This document shows, piece by piece, positions 1 through 8,537 of a DNA stretch of 64,000 nt. Source of the DNA: UBA4720 sp038227135. Lineage in GTDB: Bacteria; Gemmatimonadota; Gemmatimonadetes; Gemmatimonadales; Gemmatimonadaceae. The notes under the pieces are model-generated. The model had not been told where the DNA came from. It saw only the letters and a list, made by a program, of their open reading frames with translations, and made no database searches. The stretch covers positions 17,904 to 81,903 of the forward strand of contig JBBRQC010000010.1 of NCBI GenBank assembly GCA_038227135.1. Reading direction: 5' to 3'. Position 1 is the first letter of the stretch; each line of letters opens with the position of its first letter. The translations under genes were made by a program, and so were the position numbers.

Positions 1-215
1 GGCAGAGTGGTGGGCTCGGTCGTGAACTTCGAAACGACGTAGTAGCCGTTTTCACGGGGACCGATCGAGTAGGCGAGCTGGCGCCGTCCCCAATGCGCGA
101 CTTCCGGCTGCTCAGTCGCGCCAAGCATGCCGTGGAAGCGGCCGATCTTTTCGTTTATGGCGGCGTCTTCGAGGGTAGAGTCGAAGATATAGACCGCCTC
201 GTATGTGCGAGGCAC
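1..215 (-). CDS. rpsF: 30S ribosomal protein S6, 5' part only
   Basis: The reading frame begins PRTYEAVYIFD and continues with REKIG-like helix residues and the YSIGPRENGYYVV strand typical of S6, a small-subunit protein that binds 16S rRNA together with S18. The gene is cut by the window edge, so about 71 codons are visible. The start is a GTG preceded at 8 bases by a strong GGAGG, which decides it over any internal ATG. It follows ychF on the same strand after about 150 bases, in line with the common ychF-rpsF order, with rpsR and rplI expected beyond the edge. Confidence 0.9.
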   Translation of the reverse strand, partial: MPRTYEAVYIFDSTLEDAAINEKIGRFHGMLGATEQPEVAHWGRRQLAYSIGPRENGYYVVSKFTTEPTTL

Positions 216-282
216 TGGGCAATCCTCCTTTTGGTCATGATCCGCCCCCCGTCTGGTTGCCGTAGCGGGAGGAAGGTGTGAA

Positions 283-297
283 GGCCGCGGTGCGGCC
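283..297 (-). promoter_or_regulatory. GC-rich hairpin in the rpsF leader
   Basis: A perfect six-base-pair inverted repeat, GGCCGC with a three-base loop, lies about 70 bases upstream of the rpsF start. It could be part of an S6/S18 autoregulatory leader or an attenuator after ychF. The conserved bulged CCG element of the known S6:S18 motif could not be identified with certainty, so the function is inference. Confidence 0.3.
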
Positions 298-369
298 GTT
301 GTGAGGGAGTGAAAGGTACCCGGGCGACGGTTCTGAATCAACCGCCGTCAGAGAACTCGACGCCCGTCC

Positions 370-1470
370 TTAGACGTTGAATCGGAACAGGAGTACGTCG
401 CCGTCCTGGACGACGTACTCCTTGCCTTCCGACCTCACTACACCCTTCTCGCGGGCGCCCTTCCACCCTTCGTTGCCCACGAACGAGTCGTAGGAAACTG
501 TTTCGGCTCGGATGAATCCGCGCTCGAAATCAGTGTGGATCACAGCCGCGGCCTTCGGCGCAGTGTCGCCACGATGAATCGTCCAGGCGCGCACTTCCTG
601 TTCGCCGGCGGTGAAGTAGGTCTCGAGGCCGAGCAGCTTGTAGCCTGCCTGAATGAGCCGGTCGAGCCCCGCGGATTCGAGACCGAGGGAGGACAAAAAG
701 TCAGCGCGATCTTCCGGGGGAAGCTCCGCCAGCTCTGCCTCGATCTTGGCGGAGAAGGGAACGACCTCCGCCCGCTCACCGCTCTTCTTCACGGCTTCGC
801 GAAGCGCTCGCAGATGTGGTCCCTCTTCTCCGGAGAGCTCGGCGTCGGCGACGTTGGCGGCGTAGAGAACCGGCTTCACGGTGAGAAGCGACAAAGGCGC
901 GAGTACCGCTTTCTCGTCCGCGGAGAGCCGAGCCTCCCAGAGCCCTCGCCCGTCCTTCAGAAACCCGTACGCTTTCTCCAGCACGGGAAGCTCGAGTAGC
1001 GCTTCCTTGTCACCGGTCCGAGCCGAGCGTCGCGTTTTGTCGAGCCGCTTCTCGAGCGACGCGAGATCGGCAATCGCCAGCTCGAACTCGATTACTTCGC
1101 GGTCCCGGACGGGATCAAGCGCACCCATTACGTGCGTGACGTCCGGATCCTCGAAGCAACGGACCACGTGGACAATGGCGTCGGTCTCCCGGATGTTCGA
1201 GAGAAACTTGTTGCCGAGCCCCTCGCCTTCTGCCGCTCCCTTGACGAGGCCCGCGATGTCGACGAACTGCACGACGGCAGGAACCGTCTTCTTCGGCTGG
1301 ACTATTCTGGCGAGCTCACCGAGGCGCGAGTCGGGCACTTCGACCATCCCGACGTTCGGCTCGACCGTGCAGAACGGATAATTCGCTGCTTCCGCCTTGG
1401 CGGCAGTGAGCGCGTTGAACAGCGTCGATTTACCGACGTTCGGGAGGCCGACGATGCCTAGCTTTAACAT
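370..1470 (-). CDS. ychF: Redox-responsive ATPase YchF (Obg/TRAFAC family)
   Basis: The 366-residue product matches the usual YchF length. It opens with the G1 motif GLPNVGKS (about residues 8-15) followed by the switch and FVDIAGLVKGA G3 region, and it ends in the TGS-like domain with the motif YFTAGEQEVRAW and a terminal KEYVVQDGDV segment. YchF is a cytosolic P-loop enzyme that hydrolyses ATP rather than GTP, associates with ribosomes and affects stress and translation. It lies 30 bases downstream of pth, the order seen in many bacteria, and precedes rpsF. Confidence 0.97.
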   Translation of the reverse strand: MLKLGIVGLPNVGKSTLFNALTAAKAEAANYPFCTVEPNVGMVEVPDSRLGELARIVQPKKTVPAVVQFVDIAGLVKGAAEGEGLGNKFLSNIRETDAIVHVVRCFEDPDVTHVMGALDPVRDREVIEFELAIADLASLEKRLDKTRRSARTGDKEALLELPVLEKAYGFLKDGRGLWEARLSADEKAVLAPLSLLTVKPVLYAANVADAELSGEEGPHLRALREAVKKSGERAEVVPFSAKIEAELAELPPEDRADFLSSLGLESAGLDRLIQAGYKLLGLETYFTAGEQEVRAWTIHRGDTAPKAAAVIHTDFERGFIRAETVSYDSFVGNEGWKGAREKGVVRSEGKEYVVQDGDVLLFRFNV

Positions 1471-1500
1471 TTGGAGTCAAGATAATCGGTCAAAAGCTTT

Positions 1501-2094
1501 TCACTCGTCAGACGTTGGCACCCGATTGTGCAGGTTCATCGCCTTCTCGACGCCATCCGTGAGCCACGTCTCTACGGTCGCGGTCAGCGGAGGCAGCAGC
1601 GCCAGAACATCCTCTCGCTCGTCGCGCGCAAACGGTGCCAGCACGAAGTCGGCGAGATCACCGTAAACTCCCTTCCGCTCCTCGCTCGGCCCCACTCCAA
1701 TTCGCAGACGCGGGTACTCCTGATTCCCGAGCGCCGCCTCGACGCTCTTCAGCCCGTTGTGGCCTCCGGCACTTCCGCGAGCCCTGATCCGAAAGCGTCC
1801 GACGGGGATCTGAACTTCATCGACGACAACGAGCAGATCCTTCGCCGGGCTCCAGAATGGGCGGCGCACATAATTCTTCAGCACCTGACCGCTGAGATTC
1901 ATGTACGTCTGGGGCTTCATCAGCTTGACTTTGACGCCGGCGACAACGCCGCTAACCGCGTGCGAATCACCGTCTTTCTTCCAGCTGTCAAAATGCCAAA
2001 CGTCGGCCAGGTGGTCGATCAACCACCAGCCGACGTTGTGCCTTGTCGCCGCGTACTCTCGGCCCGGATTGCCGAGGCCGAGTATGACTTTCAA
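1501..2094 (-). CDS. pth: Peptidyl-tRNA hydrolase
   Basis: The 197-residue product begins KVILGLGNPGREYAATRHNVG, which carries the catalytic-histidine region (RHNVG) and the conserved asparagines of bacterial Pth. The later segments LMKPQTYMNLSG and GGHNGLKS are also family signatures. The enzyme releases peptides from peptidyl-tRNAs that drop off the ribosome. The only start that fits is TTG, 14 bases after the rplY stop, and no clear Shine-Dalgarno sequence precedes it. This suggests translational coupling to rplY. Confidence 0.96.
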   Translation of the reverse strand: MKVILGLGNPGREYAATRHNVGWWLIDHLADVWHFDSWKKDGDSHAVSGVVAGVKVKLMKPQTYMNLSGQVLKNYVRRPFWSPAKDLLVVVDEVQIPVGRFRIRARGSAGGHNGLKSVEAALGNQEYPRLRIGVGPSEERKGVYGDLADFVLAPFARDEREDVLALLPPLTATVETWLTDGVEKAMNLHNRVPTSDE

Positions 2095-2108
2095 GGGTTG
2101 ATCAATAG

Positions 2109-2795
2109 TTACTTCTTGGACTCGTCGCCGCCTTCGCCCTCTTCATCGTCATCAAGTCCCTTGCCGATGACTTCTGGCTCAGCAGCAACGCCTTCAGCGC
2201 CTTCAACAGCCTCGACCGCGACCGTCTCTTCGATCACCGCGCGCGGGGCAGCAACCACCGCCACCGACGTCTCGGGATCGTCGAGCACTTCGACACCTTC
2301 GGGGACCTTCAGATCGCTGACGTGCACGGAGTCGCCGATCACCAGGTTGGTGACGTCGAACTCGATGTGATCAGGGATATTGGAAGGATCGACTTCGATT
2401 TCGATTTCACGCAGAGTCTGATCGAGAACTCCTCCGCCGAGCCGCACTCCTTCGGGGATTCCGTGAAGCACGATCGGGATGCTGACCGTCACCTTCTCAC
2501 CGGCGACGAGGGCCTGGAAATCGACGTGAAGGATCTGCCGCCTGATCGGGTGCCGCTGGATCTCGCGAATCAGCGTCTTGGAGGTCGCGCCACCGACCGT
2601 AACTTCAATGACGGTGCTCTCCGCCTGAATATGGCCGAGCAGCTTGTCGAGATCGCGCGCGTTGAGTGAAAGCGCCTGGGGCTCGCGGCCGTGGCCGTAG
2701 ATCACAGCGGGAACCTCACCCCTGCTGCGAAGTGTGCGTGCCGCGCCCTTTCCCACCGTATCGCGAGCTGTCGCGCTGAATGAAACAGTTGCCAT
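2109..2795 (-). CDS. rplY: 50S ribosomal protein L25 (Ctc form)
   Basis: The product (228 residues from the chosen ATG) starts MATVSFSATARDTVGKG and includes RSRGEVPAVIYGHG, as in L25/Ctc proteins that bind 5S rRNA. It is the long form: an L25 domain (about 1-95), a C-terminal beta domain (about 100-185) and an acidic tail rich in E, D and A. An in-frame ATG lies 15 codons upstream, but the AGGGAAGA Shine-Dalgarno fits the start used here. It sits between prs and pth, the classic arrangement. Confidence 0.95.
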   Translation of the reverse strand: MATVSFSATARDTVGKGAARTLRSRGEVPAVIYGHGREPQALSLNARDLDKLLGHIQAESTVIEVTVGGATSKTLIREIQRHPIRRQILHVDFQALVAGEKVTVSIPIVLHGIPEGVRLGGGVLDQTLREIEIEVDPSNIPDHIEFDVTNLVIGDSVHVSDLKVPEGVEVLDDPETSVAVVAAPRAVIEETVAVEAVEGAEGVAAEPEVIGKGLDDDEEGEGGDESKK

Positions 2796-2910
2796 GACTA
2801 GTTCTTCCCTGTAGGCGCCAACAACCTGCTGAACGCCCATTCGATAAAGTCCAAAACTGCTGCCGCGAACTCTTTCGCGACTTTCAATGTCACTTCAGGC
2901 ATCTGAACCC

Positions 2911-3867
2911 CTACTGCTCGAACAGCGAGCTGACCGACTGCTCACTGTGAATGTAGCGAATCGCCTTCGACAGCAGCTCGCCCACCGACAACACGTGCAA
3001 CGTCGCGAACCTCTTTTCAGGTGGGATCATGACGGTATCCGTCACGGTCACTTCCTTGATCGGAGCCTTGCTCAGCCTTTCGACAGCCGGTCCGGACATC
3101 AAGGCGTGCGTTGCACAAACGTATACGTCCCGCGCGCCCAGATCCTTCAGTGCGATAGCCGCCTCGGATACCGTCCCCGCGGTGTCGATCATGTCGTCCG
3201 CGAGCAGACAGTCCCTTCCTTCGACCTCACCGACGACGTTGACGACTTCCGAAACGTTCGGCTTCGGCCGTCTCTTGTCGATTATCGCCAGCGACCCGTT
3301 CAATCTCTTGGCGAATCCCCTCGCCATTTTCGCCGAGCCTACATCCGGCGCGACTACGACGAGGTCGTGCAGATTCTTTTTTCTGTAATGCGAAACAAAG
3401 ACCGGCGCCGCGTACAGGTGATCCACCGGAACATCGAAGAACCCCTGCAGCTGGTGCTGATGAAAATCGATTCCCAGGACACGGTTCGCACCCGCCACCG
3501 TGATCATGTTCGCCAACAGCTTCGCACCAATGGCCACCCGCGGCTGGTCCTTTCGGTCCTGCCTCGAGTACCCGTAGTACGGCATCACGCACGTGATGCG
3601 CGCTGCCGAAGCCCTGCGCGCCGCGTCTATCAGGAGCAGAAGCTCCATGATGTTGTCGGCCGGCGGATTTGTCGGCTGCACGATGAAGACGTCGTTCCCT
3701 CTGACGTTCTCGTCGATGCGGACGAATATCTCGCCGTCGGCAAAGCGGGTGACCGTCCTCTTGCAGAACGGCACATCCAGCGTTTGCGCGATCTCAGCGC
3801 ACAGATCCGGATTTCCGGGCCCTGCGATGAGCTTGAAGCCATGAGCGGGTACGGATAATCCGTCCAT
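2911..3867 (-). CDS. prs: Ribose-phosphate pyrophosphokinase
   Basis: The 318-residue enzyme makes PRPP from ribose 5-phosphate and ATP, feeding nucleotide, histidine and tryptophan synthesis. The sequence shows the class I PRS flexible loop (YYGYSRQDRK), the ribose-5-phosphate loop (DDMIDTAGT) and the IDFHQHQLQGFF segment. It follows tRNA-Gln by about 40 bases and leads into rplY. An AAGG lies just upstream of the ATG. Confidence 0.97.
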   Translation of the reverse strand: MDGLSVPAHGFKLIAGPGNPDLCAEIAQTLDVPFCKRTVTRFADGEIFVRIDENVRGNDVFIVQPTNPPADNIMELLLLIDAARRASAARITCVMPYYGYSRQDRKDQPRVAIGAKLLANMITVAGANRVLGIDFHQHQLQGFFDVPVDHLYAAPVFVSHYRKKNLHDLVVVAPDVGSAKMARGFAKRLNGSLAIIDKRRPKPNVSEVVNVVGEVEGRDCLLADDMIDTAGTVSEAAIALKDLGARDVYVCATHALMSGPAVERLSKAPIKEVTVTDTVMIPPEKRFATLHVLSVGELLSKAIRYIHSEQSVSSLFEQ

Positions 3868-3906
3868 GCAGCCTTACAAGTTAAGTGGGCAAAGGAGTTA
3901 GATCAA

Positions 3907-3977
3907 TTGCCCCTGGTGGATTCGAACCACCATTACCGGATCCAAAGACCGATGTCCTGCCATTGGACGAAGGGGCA
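3907..3977 (-). tRNA. tRNA-Gln (anticodon UUG)
   Basis: The minus strand folds into a full cloverleaf. The seven-base acceptor stem is TGCCCCT with AGGGGCA, the discriminator is A, and the anticodon loop CTTTGGA gives anticodon UUG. The T-arm is GGTGG-TTCGAAT-CCACC. No CCA is encoded. It starts 14 bases after the ispE stop and lies just before prs, so it is probably cut out of a shared transcript. Confidence 0.96.
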
Positions 3978-3991
3978 GCGGGAACGGAAAG

Positions 3992-4888
3992 CTAGTCCAG
4001 AAGCTCCACGGGGACAACGCTCTCGGCCGTGCGAGTAACAATCCGTTTGGTGCCTTCAGGAATCTCGAGCGCCCGGAGCTCCGCTTCCGAATCGAGCGGC
4101 CGCGTCCCGACGCCCGCGATTTTGAATACCGTCGATCCGGACCCGCTCATCCTATAGAAGAGACCGTGTCTCTCGCCCCGTGAAAGGATCGCGTCGATTT
4201 CCTTGTGTCGCCCCCTCATCACTGGCTCGAAATCGTTGACGGAGTTTTTCGCGGCCGAATTCCAGTCGCGAAACATTTCCGTCGTGAGCATTGCGCCGGC
4301 TCCGGTGTAAGGACCCCGGCTGTCGTCGAGCAACGCGTAGGCTTCGCCGGTGTCGATGCCGAACGGCGGGAGGAAAAGATGAACATCGCGCGACGGCAGG
4401 GGCTTGAGCCCCAACAGTCTCTCTCCGCGTCCCCAGGAAAGGGCCATCACGTAATCGCTCGCCAGAAACGGCGTGTCCGAACCAACCCTTCCCGCCAGCT
4501 CGAGGAGCCTTCCGGTAGCCATCGGTTTCCTGGAGATCGTATTCAGGATCTGCAGCACCGCTGCCGCGTCCGCGCTTCCGCCTCCCAGACCACCGCCGAT
4601 CGGCACATTCTTCACGATCTCGATCTCGAATCCTTTCGGCCAGCCGGTCTCCCTGGAGAACAGCTCCGCCGCGCGATAGGCGAGATTTTCCTCGGGACGC
4701 TTGTCGCGCATCTCGAAGCAGCGCAGCGAGCGGGCGCCGCTGGTTGTACGAATTTCTACGTCGTCCCCCAGATCGAGGCGGAGAAAAACGGTCTCGATCG
4801 AGTGAAATCCATTGGGCTCCTTGCCGAACACTCGGAGGGCAAGATTGATCTTGGCCTGGGCGAGCATCCGCGCTGCGTGTCCGCTCAT
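3992..4888 (-). CDS. ispE: 4-diphosphocytidyl-2-C-methyl-D-erythritol kinase
   Basis: The product (298 residues) has the GHMP-kinase N-terminus AQAKINLALRV, the phosphate-binding loop PIGGGLGGGSADAA near residue 100 and the C-terminal MSGSGSTVF loop. It phosphorylates CDP-methylerythritol in the non-mevalonate isoprenoid pathway. An upstream in-frame extension exists, but the chosen ATG overlaps the stop of the preceding gene by four bases (ATGA), which supports this start and translational coupling. Confidence 0.95.
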   Translation of the reverse strand: MSGHAARMLAQAKINLALRVFGKEPNGFHSIETVFLRLDLGDDVEIRTTSGARSLRCFEMRDKRPEENLAYRAAELFSRETGWPKGFEIEIVKNVPIGGGLGGGSADAAAVLQILNTISRKPMATGRLLELAGRVGSDTPFLASDYVMALSWGRGERLLGLKPLPSRDVHLFLPPFGIDTGEAYALLDDSRGPYTGAGAMLTTEMFRDWNSAAKNSVNDFEPVMRGRHKEIDAILSRGERHGLFYRMSGSGSTVFKIAGVGTRPLDSEAELRALEIPEGTKRIVTRTAESVVPVELLD

Positions 4889-5895
4889 GCCGCGGCGTCG
4901 CTCGACGTCTGAAGGTCGCGAAGCTTCACGCCCAGGCGCGTGAAGTAGTAGGCGCCGATGAGCGTGATCGGAACGAAGGAGAACAAATGGTATCCGATTG
5001 CCCACGTCGCGGCTTGCTGGCGGCCGACTCCATAGACCGACAGTCCCTCAATCGACATGTACTCGAAGACTCCGAAAAATCCGGGAGCCGAAGGGACCGC
5101 TGTACCCAATGCGATGAACGCTTGAAGAAACAGCGCGGCGGAAAACGGCGCCCCAATCCCGACGGCCTTGAACGCGAGCCAGATTCCAAAAGCGTTCAGC
5201 AGCCAGTGAGCAACGGACCACCCGAATACCGCCGCGAAACGCCGTGGTGAGCGGAGTACGCTCAACCCGTTGATGAAGGTCTCCAGAACTCGCCGGCCTC
5301 GCTCCTCCACCGACGGCGACACGCGTCTCGCGAAAAGCTCGAACAGCCGGAGTAGCCGGCTCGGGAAAAAGATGAGCGCGTAGGTTCCGAGAAGGAGAAC
5401 CAGAACGACAGCGCCCGCGCCGGCCCCGAATGAGCTCAAGGCCCTGCCACCGAGCGTCTGTGTGCTGGAAAGCGCGGGGTCGAGAAGGGCGAGTGCCGCG
5501 AGCAGAAGCAGCACGATCGCATCGAACAACCGATCGACAACAAGCGACGCGAGGCCGGTAGCGAAGGGAAGCTTCGCTTCCTTTTTCAGCGCGTACGCTC
5601 TGGCCAATTCTCCGGCGCGAGCCGGCAGCACGTTGTTCACCATCATTCCAATCGCCGTCGCGCGCCACAGCGGACCCAGCGGAATTCCTGAAGCGACCGG
5701 CTCCAGGATCGTTCGCCAACGGAGCGCGCGAACGGGGAAGATCGCGGTGGCGCAAATCACTGCCCCGACGAATAGAAGGGGATCGGCGTGCGAGAGGCTG
5801 TGCGCTACCCCGGCGGCCGAGATTCCGTGGAGCGTCCAGTAAATGAGCGCCGCACTCAGCACGCCTCCAACAACGGCGCGCCACCCCGGCTTCAA
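4885..5895 (-). CDS. Flippase-like/UPF0104 membrane protein
   Basis: The 336-residue protein has about eight hydrophobic helices and matches the lysylphosphatidylglycerol synthetase TM-region/YbhN-like family. Recognisable pieces are PVRALRWRTIL, NNVLPARAGELARAY and PSAPGFFGVFEY. Family members are inner-membrane proteins associated with lipid or isoprenoid transfer, but the substrate here cannot be told. It is coupled to ispE by a four-base overlap and follows the Hpt-like gene by three bases, so the three genes form one transcription unit. Confidence 0.82.
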   Translation of the reverse strand: MKPGWRAVVGGVLSAALIYWTLHGISAAGVAHSLSHADPLLFVGAVICATAIFPVRALRWRTILEPVASGIPLGPLWRATAIGMMVNNVLPARAGELARAYALKKEAKLPFATGLASLVVDRLFDAIVLLLLAALALLDPALSSTQTLGGRALSSFGAGAGAVVLVLLLGTYALIFFPSRLLRLFELFARRVSPSVEERGRRVLETFINGLSVLRSPRRFAAVFGWSVAHWLLNAFGIWLAFKAVGIGAPFSAALFLQAFIALGTAVPSAPGFFGVFEYMSIEGLSVYGVGRQQAATWAIGYHLFSFVPITLIGAYYFTRLGVKLRDLQTSSDAAA

Positions 5896-5898
5896 CTG

Positions 5899-6747
5899 CT
5901 ACTCGGTCGAGGCCAGCTCGACCAGATCGACGAGCTCTTCGACGAGCGCGCGTGTCGGAGCTGTTCCGCTCTTCTTGAGCGCGCGACGAATCTCGGCGGC
6001 GCGCTCGATGGCGCGTTGTCCCCTGTACAGCAGCTGCTGAATGGGCACGAGCTCGGCGGCTTGCGGCTGTGAACCGGAATTCCTGTTCTCGAGCGATCGC
6101 ATGGTAGCGAGACTTGAATTCAGCACGTCCCGCAGCTCCTTGCCGCGCGGCGGAGTCTTCGCCTCGGAGGCTGCCCTTGCTTCCGCCGGCGTGGGCATGC
6201 GTTTCACCTCGGGCGAGAGCGTGCCAGGCCCAATGCCTCCCGTCTCGCGGAGCTGCTGCTCGTAGTGCGTCTTGGGGTTGGGTGCGACATAAACAACGTG
6301 CGGCCCGTCATCGTTGTGAAAGAGCTGTGAGATCGGGACGATCAGATCATCGTTGCGCGACTCCCTTGCTGGACCGTAGCGGGCGAGACGGCTGAGACTT
6401 TCTTCGACGCGCGAGTCCTGGTCGGCTCCCCAGGTGCGCACGGAGCGCACGAGTAGCTTCAGATCCTCGATCGCACCGACCATCGAGCGCTGTACTTCGG
6501 GTTCCCATTTCGTGGCGCCCTGAACGACGCCACCGGCGATGCGCTCGACACTGGTGGCTAACCGCGCGAGCTCGTTCGCCTTCGCCATTGTCGCGCTTCC
6601 GCGCAGGCCGCGGGCCGCCGCCGCGAGCTGGTTTGCGTCAGACGCGGGCATCGCTTGCTGCGTGACCAGAGACTCGAGACGAGTGAGATATTCACTTGCC
6701 TCGAGGGTAAAGAAATCAAGCAGCCGGCCCGGTGATGTCATCAGCAT
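5899..6747 (-). CDS. Hpt-like protein lacking the phospho-accepting histidine
   Basis: The N-terminal 110 residues resemble a histidine phosphotransfer (Hpt) four-helix bundle. FFTLEASEYLTRLESLV is followed by AAARGLRGSATM at the place where Hpt domains carry AHxLKGSA. Arg46 stands where the phosphorylated His should be and Arg49 where Lys is usual. The rest (about 120-282) is low-complexity linker and a predicted helical tail ending in VEELVDLVELAST. It may be a scaffold or a polar-localised partner of a two-component system. The Hpt assignment is by eye and moderate. Confidence 0.6.
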   Translation of the reverse strand: MLMTSPGRLLDFFTLEASEYLTRLESLVTQQAMPASDANQLAAAARGLRGSATMAKANELARLATSVERIAGGVVQGATKWEPEVQRSMVGAIEDLKLLVRSVRTWGADQDSRVEESLSRLARYGPARESRNDDLIVPISQLFHNDDGPHVVYVAPNPKTHYEQQLRETGGIGPGTLSPEVKRMPTPAEARAASEAKTPPRGKELRDVLNSSLATMRSLENRNSGSQPQAAELVPIQQLLYRGQRAIERAAEIRRALKKSGTAPTRALVEELVDLVELASTE

Positions 6748-6810
6748 TTTCTCCAGATCACAGCCGGAAAGGTCGCCCGTCCGGCGATTGCAGTCAAAGC
6801 TTCGCTCCCA

Positions 6811-7548
6811 CTATGACGACCGAGCAACGCGCATCGCTTCGCGCATTTCCCTGACTGCGCGGTCAAGACCCACGAAAACTGCCCTGCTGACGATCGAGTG
6901 GCCGATATTGAGCTCCTCGATCTCAGGAATTGCCGCGACCGCCGCGACATTCCCCAGTTTCAGCCCGTGGCCAGCGTGGACCGCGAGCCCGAGATCCGAC
7001 GCCCGCCGTGCCGAGTCCCTCAGCGCGTCGAGTGCCGCTTCGGAATCGGGGTGGTGCGAGAAGGTGCCGGTGTGCAGCTCGATGGCTGGAACCCCCAGCT
7101 TCTTCGACTGCTCGACGGTGACGCGGGTGGGATCGATGAAGAGGCTCACCCGGATTCCAGCTTCCGAGAGCGCCTCGACAGCGTTCCGGATGCGCCCGGG
7201 GTCGCTGATGATGTCGAGGCCGCCTTCGGTGGTAATCTCCTCCCTGCGCTCAGGGACGAGGGTGACCTGCTCGGGCTTCAATCGACGCGCGAGCTCCAGC
7301 ATCTCTGCCACGCACGCCATTTCGAGATTGAAGTACGTCCTTACGCTCTTCCTGAGCTTTTCGATATCGGCATCCTGCATGTGGCGCCGGTCTTCACGCA
7401 GATGAGCTGTGATTCCGTCGGCACCCGCGGTCTCGCACACGCTCGCAGCCTCGACCGGATCAGGTTCGTCGCCGCGTCGAGCCTGACGCAGAGTCGCGAC
7501 ATGATCGATATTGATGTAGAGCCGTTGTTGCTTAGCGCGCATTGTCAC
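6811..7548 (-). CDS. pdxJ: Pyridoxine 5'-phosphate synthase
   Basis: The 245-residue TIM-barrel enzyme condenses 1-deoxy-D-xylulose 5-phosphate with 3-amino-1-hydroxyacetone phosphate to pyridoxine 5'-phosphate. The N-terminal NIDHVATLRQARRG, the ITAHLREDRRH loop, EMACVAEM with its catalytic Glu region, and HAGHGLKLGN are all family signatures. It lies 63 bases before the Hpt-like gene and is divergent from the lipoprotein gene. Confidence 0.97.
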   Translation of the reverse strand: MTMRAKQQRLYINIDHVATLRQARRGDEPDPVEAASVCETAGADGITAHLREDRRHMQDADIEKLRKSVRTYFNLEMACVAEMLELARRLKPEQVTLVPERREEITTEGGLDIISDPGRIRNAVEALSEAGIRVSLFIDPTRVTVEQSKKLGVPAIELHTGTFSHHPDSEAALDALRDSARRASDLGLAVHAGHGLKLGNVAAVAAIPEIEELNIGHSIVSRAVFVGLDRAVREMREAMRVARSS

Positions 7549-7589
7549 CGTCCGTAGGTCGCAGCTCTAATCTCGTGGAGAATTCTATC

Positions 7590-8048
7590 GTGTCCTTCAG
7601 AATATTTGCTGGTCTGTTCCTTCTCGCCGCGTGCTCGAGCGCAACGCAGGGCGGTTATCCCAGCGGTCAGCTCACCGGAGGCGCGAACGCGCAGCAGGCT
7701 GTTGATCAGTTTCTCGCCGCTGTAAAAATCCGCGATCTTCAAGGTATGTCTACCGTTTTCGGGACCGACAAGGGTCCGGCCCGCGAGACGATGGATAGAA
7801 CGGAGCTCGAGAAGCGCGAGATCATTCTGGCCTGCTACTTCAACAACGACAGCTATCGGGTGCTGGGCGAACGGTCCGGCCAGAGTGGGCACCGGGAAGT
7901 CAGCGTAGAGCTGAAGAAGGGCAACCTTGTTCGGACTTCGACTTTCTATGCGATTCGGGGCCCGGGCGGGCGTTGGTACGTCGACAACATGGATATCGCC
8001 GCCGTGCGTGATTTCTGCGGGAACCCGGGAACCTCCCGAACTCAGTGA
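7590..8048 (+). CDS. Small lipoprotein of unknown function
   Basis: The protein (152 residues) has a short signal sequence ending in the lipobox LLAAC, so it should be lipid-anchored. The remainder looks like a small NTF2/DUF4878-like fold with VDQFLAAVKIRDLQGM at the start and a WYVDNMDI strand near the end, but this is only suggestive. The GTG start is preceded by GGAG at nine bases; an upstream in-frame ATG would spoil the signal peptide. Its end overlaps the convergent epimerase gene by seven bases. Confidence 0.7.
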   Translation: MSFRIFAGLFLLAACSSATQGGYPSGQLTGGANAQQAVDQFLAAVKIRDLQGMSTVFGTDKGPARETMDRTELEKREIILACYFNNDSYRVLGERSGQSGHREVSVELKKGNLVRTSTFYAIRGPGGRWYVDNMDIAAVRDFCGNPGTSRTQ

Positions 8049-8452
8049 TCTGACAGCTCCACCAGCACCCCGCCGGTGGATCTGGGGTGCAGGAACGCAA
8101 TCCGCTTTCCCTCCGCTCCGACGCGCGGCCGTTCGTCGATGAGCTGAATCCCCGCCGCGCGACAGCGGTCCAGCATTGCGTCGAGGTCGTCAACGGAAAA
8201 GCAGATGTGATGGATTCCCGGACCACGCTTCGCCACGAAGCGCGCGATTGGCGAGGCTGGATCGTCCGCCTCGAGTAGCTCGACCAATGGCTCCCCCGCG
8301 TTGAAGCCCACTATCCTCGCGCCGTCGGAATCGTCGAGGCTGACCTCATTCAGACCCAGGACATCGCGGAAAAAGGGAAGGCTCTCGGCGATTGCCTCTA
8401 CCGCGATCCCGATGTGGGAAACGCGGGGGCCGCGCGGAGTTGATGGGGTCAT
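8042..8452 (-). CDS. mce: Methylmalonyl-CoA epimerase (VOC family)
   Basis: The product (136 residues from the selected ATG) has the VOC pattern SHIGIAVEAIAESLPFF, then GEPLVELLEA and GIHHICFSVDDLDAML, ending in FLHPRSTGGVLVELSDH. The metal-binding His, His and Glu are in the usual places. The enzyme interconverts (R)- and (S)-methylmalonyl-CoA in propionate metabolism. No mutase subunit is visible in the window, so the substrate assignment rests on sequence alone. Confidence 0.85.
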   Translation of the reverse strand: MTPSTPRGPRVSHIGIAVEAIAESLPFFRDVLGLNEVSLDDSDGARIVGFNAGEPLVELLEADDPASPIARFVAKRGPGIHHICFSVDDLDAMLDRCRAAGIQLIDERPRVGAEGKRIAFLHPRSTGGVLVELSDH

Positions 8453-8504
8453 TAAGTTGTATTGATGAGGGGGCTTCGCTCCCACTGAAACTAACCGACG
8501 AAGT

Positions 8505-8523
8505 TCCACGGGTCACCCGTGGA
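8505..8523. promoter_or_regulatory. Perfect palindrome upstream of trxA
   Basis: Nine-base arms TCCACGGGT and ACCCGTGGA surround a single C, ending 14 bases before the trxA ATG and just ahead of its TTGGAGA ribosome-binding site. It lies in the divergent mce-trxA intergenic space. The perfect symmetry and single-base centre suit a dimeric repressor operator better than a hairpin. Confidence 0.45.
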
Positions 8524-8537
8524 TTGGAGATTACACA

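Noticed and set aside
283..297. A definite S6:S18 autoregulatory leader for rpsF
   Set aside because: A hairpin is present, but the conserved bulged CCG arrangement of the known motif could not be matched, so it is listed only as a hairpin.
2887..3858. A 323-codon plus-strand frame opposite prs
   Set aside because: It is a mirror of a well-identified prs gene with Arg-rich composition and no recognisable domain.
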